Part shown: piece by piece, positions 62,541 to 64,000 of the stretch
Numbering within the stretch: position 1 is the first letter of the stretch
Layout of the letters: every line of letters starts with the position of its first letter
From: JAKAGZ01 sp035266865
GTDB taxonomy: Bacteria > Bacteroidota > Ignavibacteria > Ignavibacteriales > Ignavibacteriaceae
Direction of reading: 5' to 3'
Length of the DNA: 64,000 bases
Assembly (NCBI GenBank): GCA_035266865.1
Contig: DATFMR010000011.1
Span: forward strand, 19,750 to 83,749
Notes under the pieces: generated by a model
The model's input: only the letters and a program-made list of their open reading frames with translations
Told to the model about the DNA's origin: nothing
The model's database searches: none
Program-made: the position numbers and the translations under genes

Positions 62541-62851
62541 TCTTGTTATTTTCTACTTCTAAATCTATTTTTCCTATCTGGAACAATAATCTTAAATTTT
62601 TACATACGGTAAAGAAATAACCGTATAGGTGCTGCATAACCAAGAGTTTGATTAAGCAACTATCACTAAAATTGCAAGTGATATTATATTGCAAAATATC
62701 GAAACATTAATTAGACCTTTACTCAATCATTATCACAGAAACTCTTAGTAACAAATGTGTTTTTATATTTAGCGGAGAGACAGGGAGTCCTTGCCACCGT
62801 TAATTATGTCCTGTTTTCACAGTATTCTCTAGGTTGATGACCAAATAGTGA
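62541..62851. other. Gene-free stretch with possible tRNA-like remnant
   Basis: No reading frame is supported. The only notable element is the tRNA-Ser-like 3' end at 62771-62787, and just after it two direct copies of TGACCAA within 20 bases (62837-62855). Confidence 0.4.
62771..62787 (-). other. Possible tRNA-Ser 3'-end remnant or attachment site
   Basis: AGCGGAGAGACAGGGAG on the plus strand is, from memory, nearly the reverse complement of a common bacterial tRNA-Ser 3' end (acceptor and T-stem). The match stops where the T-loop would begin and no tRNA cloverleaf can be completed. Such fragments are left at the ends of elements that integrate into tRNA genes. Confidence 0.35.
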
Positions 62852-63109
62852 CCAACTCTTCTTCAAATATATCCCACTACACTGCCCACACCAACTATAT
62901 CTGTTACATACATTAGATCAGATAAATGCGGCGATTATGAAAAGGATTCAGAGTATACGAGTAGCGGTATTTGCGGATATAGTAATCTCCAGGATCAACT
63001 AAAAGGATTAAAACCTGAGGAACAAAGGAAGATTTTAATAAATGAGGGTTTTAAAATAGATACTTTATATTTAAATGGGTCAAAGAATATTGGAATTATT
63101 CAACCATAA
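62852..63109 (+). pseudogene. Possible gene remnant (C-terminal piece)
   Basis: An 85-codon frame with no ATG, GTG or TTG start, open from the stop at 62849. Its second half reads like real protein: SDKCGDYEKDSEY, GYSNLQDQLKGLKPEEQRKI, NEGFKIDTLYLNG, ending IGIIQP. The first third is low quality and rich in threonine and proline. This fits the tail of a truncated gene. I do not recognise the family. It could be chance. Confidence 0.35.
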
Positions 63110-63155
63110 AAATAAAAATGAAGAGGTAAAGGAAGAAGTTCAAATGTGATTAATA

Positions 63156-63446
63156 TTAATACCCCCGCTCATTCTTCCTTTGCTCTTCCTGTATCCTTTC
63201 ACAATATCCAATACCAGCAAAGTTATGTGGCTTGGGATTTTCTTCTATATGGCCGTCCTTAATTGCATAATCCAGGATTCTTTTTAGGTTGCTTTTATCC
63301 CTGGCGCAGTAGTTACACTTGCAATTGAGGTCTTCAAGCTGTTTTAGCCTGTGGAGGATCTCTGCGTGCAGAAAAATCCAGAAATCCGGGTTATCCGGGG
63401 TAATTTTCCTCTTAAACAGCCTGGAATGAAAGGTTTTCTTGTCCAT
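63156..63446 (-). CDS. Hypothetical small protein with a CxCxxC cluster
   Basis: A 96-residue protein if translation starts at the ATG at 63446 (MDKKTFHSRLFKRKITPDN). The longer frame from 63623 adds 59 residues that do not look coding and would ignore the dyad at the start. It is basic, mostly helical, and has CKCNYC near residue 51, plus GIGYCERIQEEQRKNERGY at the end. The layout resembles an N-terminal core-binding piece or zinc-ribbon accessory protein of a mobile element, but there is no catalytic domain. Function unknown. Confidence 0.5.
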   Translation of the reverse strand: MDKKTFHSRLFKRKITPDNPDFWIFLHAEILHRLKQLEDLNCKCNYCARDKSNLKRILDYAIKDGHIEENPKPHNFAGIGYCERIQEEQRKNERGY

Positions 63447-63466
63447 AGTGTGCAAATGTACACTAT
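63445..63466. promoter_or_regulatory. Dyad overlapping the start codon of the small protein gene
   Basis: Arms ATAGTGTGCA and TGTACACTAT, two bases apart, 9 of 10 positions paired. The dyad runs from inside the ATG to 20 bases upstream. A bound repressor would block both transcription and access to the start, as in autoregulated genes. Confidence 0.35.
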
Positions 63467-63701
63467 ATTTGGCTTTAATGCAAAATACCCAAAAATTGAA
63501 CGGTTGTAGAGTGATTTTACCGATAACTAACCCAAACCTACCACTGGATAAATAGGTATTGCGTCTTATTTTTTTATGCCGTACATTCTTTTGCTGATCA
63601 AATTCGAGGAGGGGGGCCTTCAAGAAATATATAATGATTAAAGAGAATTGCGATGTTTATAAAGCGTGGTATATCAGTTAAAAGTCCATTGGATTAATAG
63701 T

Positions 63702-63732
63702 TTATATATGCGCAGAATAAGCGCATATATAA
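63702..63732. repeat. Perfect 12-base inverted repeat
   Basis: TTATATATGCGC and GCGCATATATAA with a 7-base loop (AGAATAA). There is no T-run, so it is not a classical terminator. The GCGC tips recur in variant form 100 bases downstream. Confidence 0.7.
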
Positions 63733-63805
63733 CATAAAACATAGATAGAATTATAATTTAAGTTATTATATAATAAGAAGTTATGAGTATAGAAGAATTT
63801 TACAA

Positions 63806-63832
63806 TGCGTGTTATATACGCAAATATTGCGT
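63806..63832. repeat. Nested TGCGT/ACGCA inverted repeats
   Basis: TGCGT (63806), ACGCA (63818) and TTGCGT (63827) form two overlapping palindromes that share the middle arm. They may be binding sites for a recombinase, replication protein or repressor. Confidence 0.5.
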
Positions 63833-64000
63833 GTATATTTACATTTATCATAATTAACAAGTGCAGTATAAGTAATAGTTATAAAGCTTAGTAATGTAGG
63901 AAAATACAAAGTTAAAAATAGCAAAGTGTTTACAAATTGTTTTGCCCATCAGCTTAATAATTTATTTGTATGAATTGACGATGGGCGATTATATAAGTTT

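Larger units (their letters stand above)
63624..64000. other. AT-rich gene-free end of the window with inverted repeats
   Basis: No reading frame longer than about 25 codons is credible. The stretch carries the two repeats listed separately and an inverted pair GCCCATC near 63946 / GATGGGC near 63980 at the right edge. Confidence 0.5.

Noticed and set aside
62482..62694. Minus-strand 70-codon frame over the small membrane protein
   Set aside because: It has no ribosome binding site and unlikely composition, and it overlaps a better plus-strand gene.
63946..63987. GCCCATC / GATGGGC inverted pair considered as an integron attC site
   Set aside because: The required GTTRRRY and RYYYAAC core motifs are absent and there is no integron integrase in the window.
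1..64000. CRISPR arrays, rRNA, complete tRNA genes and insertion sequences
   Set aside because: I saw no regularly spaced repeats, no rRNA signatures, no cloverleaf that closes and no transposase gene.

Overview
The window looks like a chromosomal segment of a bacterium of the Ignavibacteria or a close relative (Bacteroidota/Chlorobi side of the FCB group). The reasons are: AT-rich DNA; a secreted multihaem cytochrome ending in a type IX secretion (T9SS) sorting domain with the QNYPNPFNP motif typical of that group; several upstream regions that fit the Bacteroidota promoter pattern TTG-N19/20-TAnnTTTG; and frequent TTG/GTG starts. This assignment is inference from sequence character, not from a database search.

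Layout. 1-5.7 kb: end of a UMF1-type MFS transporter, then a minus-strand group (methionine-type aminotransferase, PAS-GAF histidine kinase, Sel1-repeat exported protein). 6.3-18.5 kb: plus-strand housekeeping run pyrG, a TPR protein, purN, purH, then the rod-shape block mreB-mreC-mreD-mrdA-rodA, a decayed dcd pseudogene, and pyrF. 18.7-26.4 kb: a DUF2851 protein, a bifunctional-nuclease-like protein, etfA/etfB, clpS, typA and pepD. 26.5-30.6 kb: a small SET-domain protein, a single-domain response regulator and a six-PAS histidine kinase.

30.6-37.7 kb: a minus-strand catabolic region. It holds three peptidases (S37-type secreted peptidase, Xaa-Pro aminopeptidase, exported C1 bleomycin-hydrolase-like peptidase) around proline dehydrogenase, an aldolase closely resembling vertebrate HOGA1, and alanine-glyoxylate aminotransferase. 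Together these read as breakdown of proline/hydroxyproline-rich peptides to glyoxylate, pyruvate and glycine, i.e. a mammalian-style hydroxyproline route. This is the main hypothesis of the report.

37.9-47.9 kb: a respiration/envelope region. A membrane histidine kinase with a CxxCH haem motif in its external sensor domain and its sigma-54 activator diverge from a sigma-54-like promoter, which precedes a receiver-domain protein and a nine-haem T9SS cytochrome. Further on are a large outer-membrane propeller/barrel protein, a CBS protein and a HiPIP-like iron-sulfur protein. This is the second main hypothesis: a haem-sensing circuit controlling an extracellular cytochrome.

48.1-57.6 kb: a MacAB-type exporter (adaptor, ATPase, two permeases), a secreted GH27 alpha-galactosidase, and a large FAD/Fe-S D-2-hydroxyacid dehydrogenase. 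57.8-62.2 kb: arginine genes argB-argD-argC-argJ. 62.2-64.0 kb: gene-poor sequence with a possible tRNA-Ser-like attachment remnant, a tiny membrane protein, a gene remnant, an unknown small protein, and clustered inverted repeats. This looks like the edge of a genomic island.
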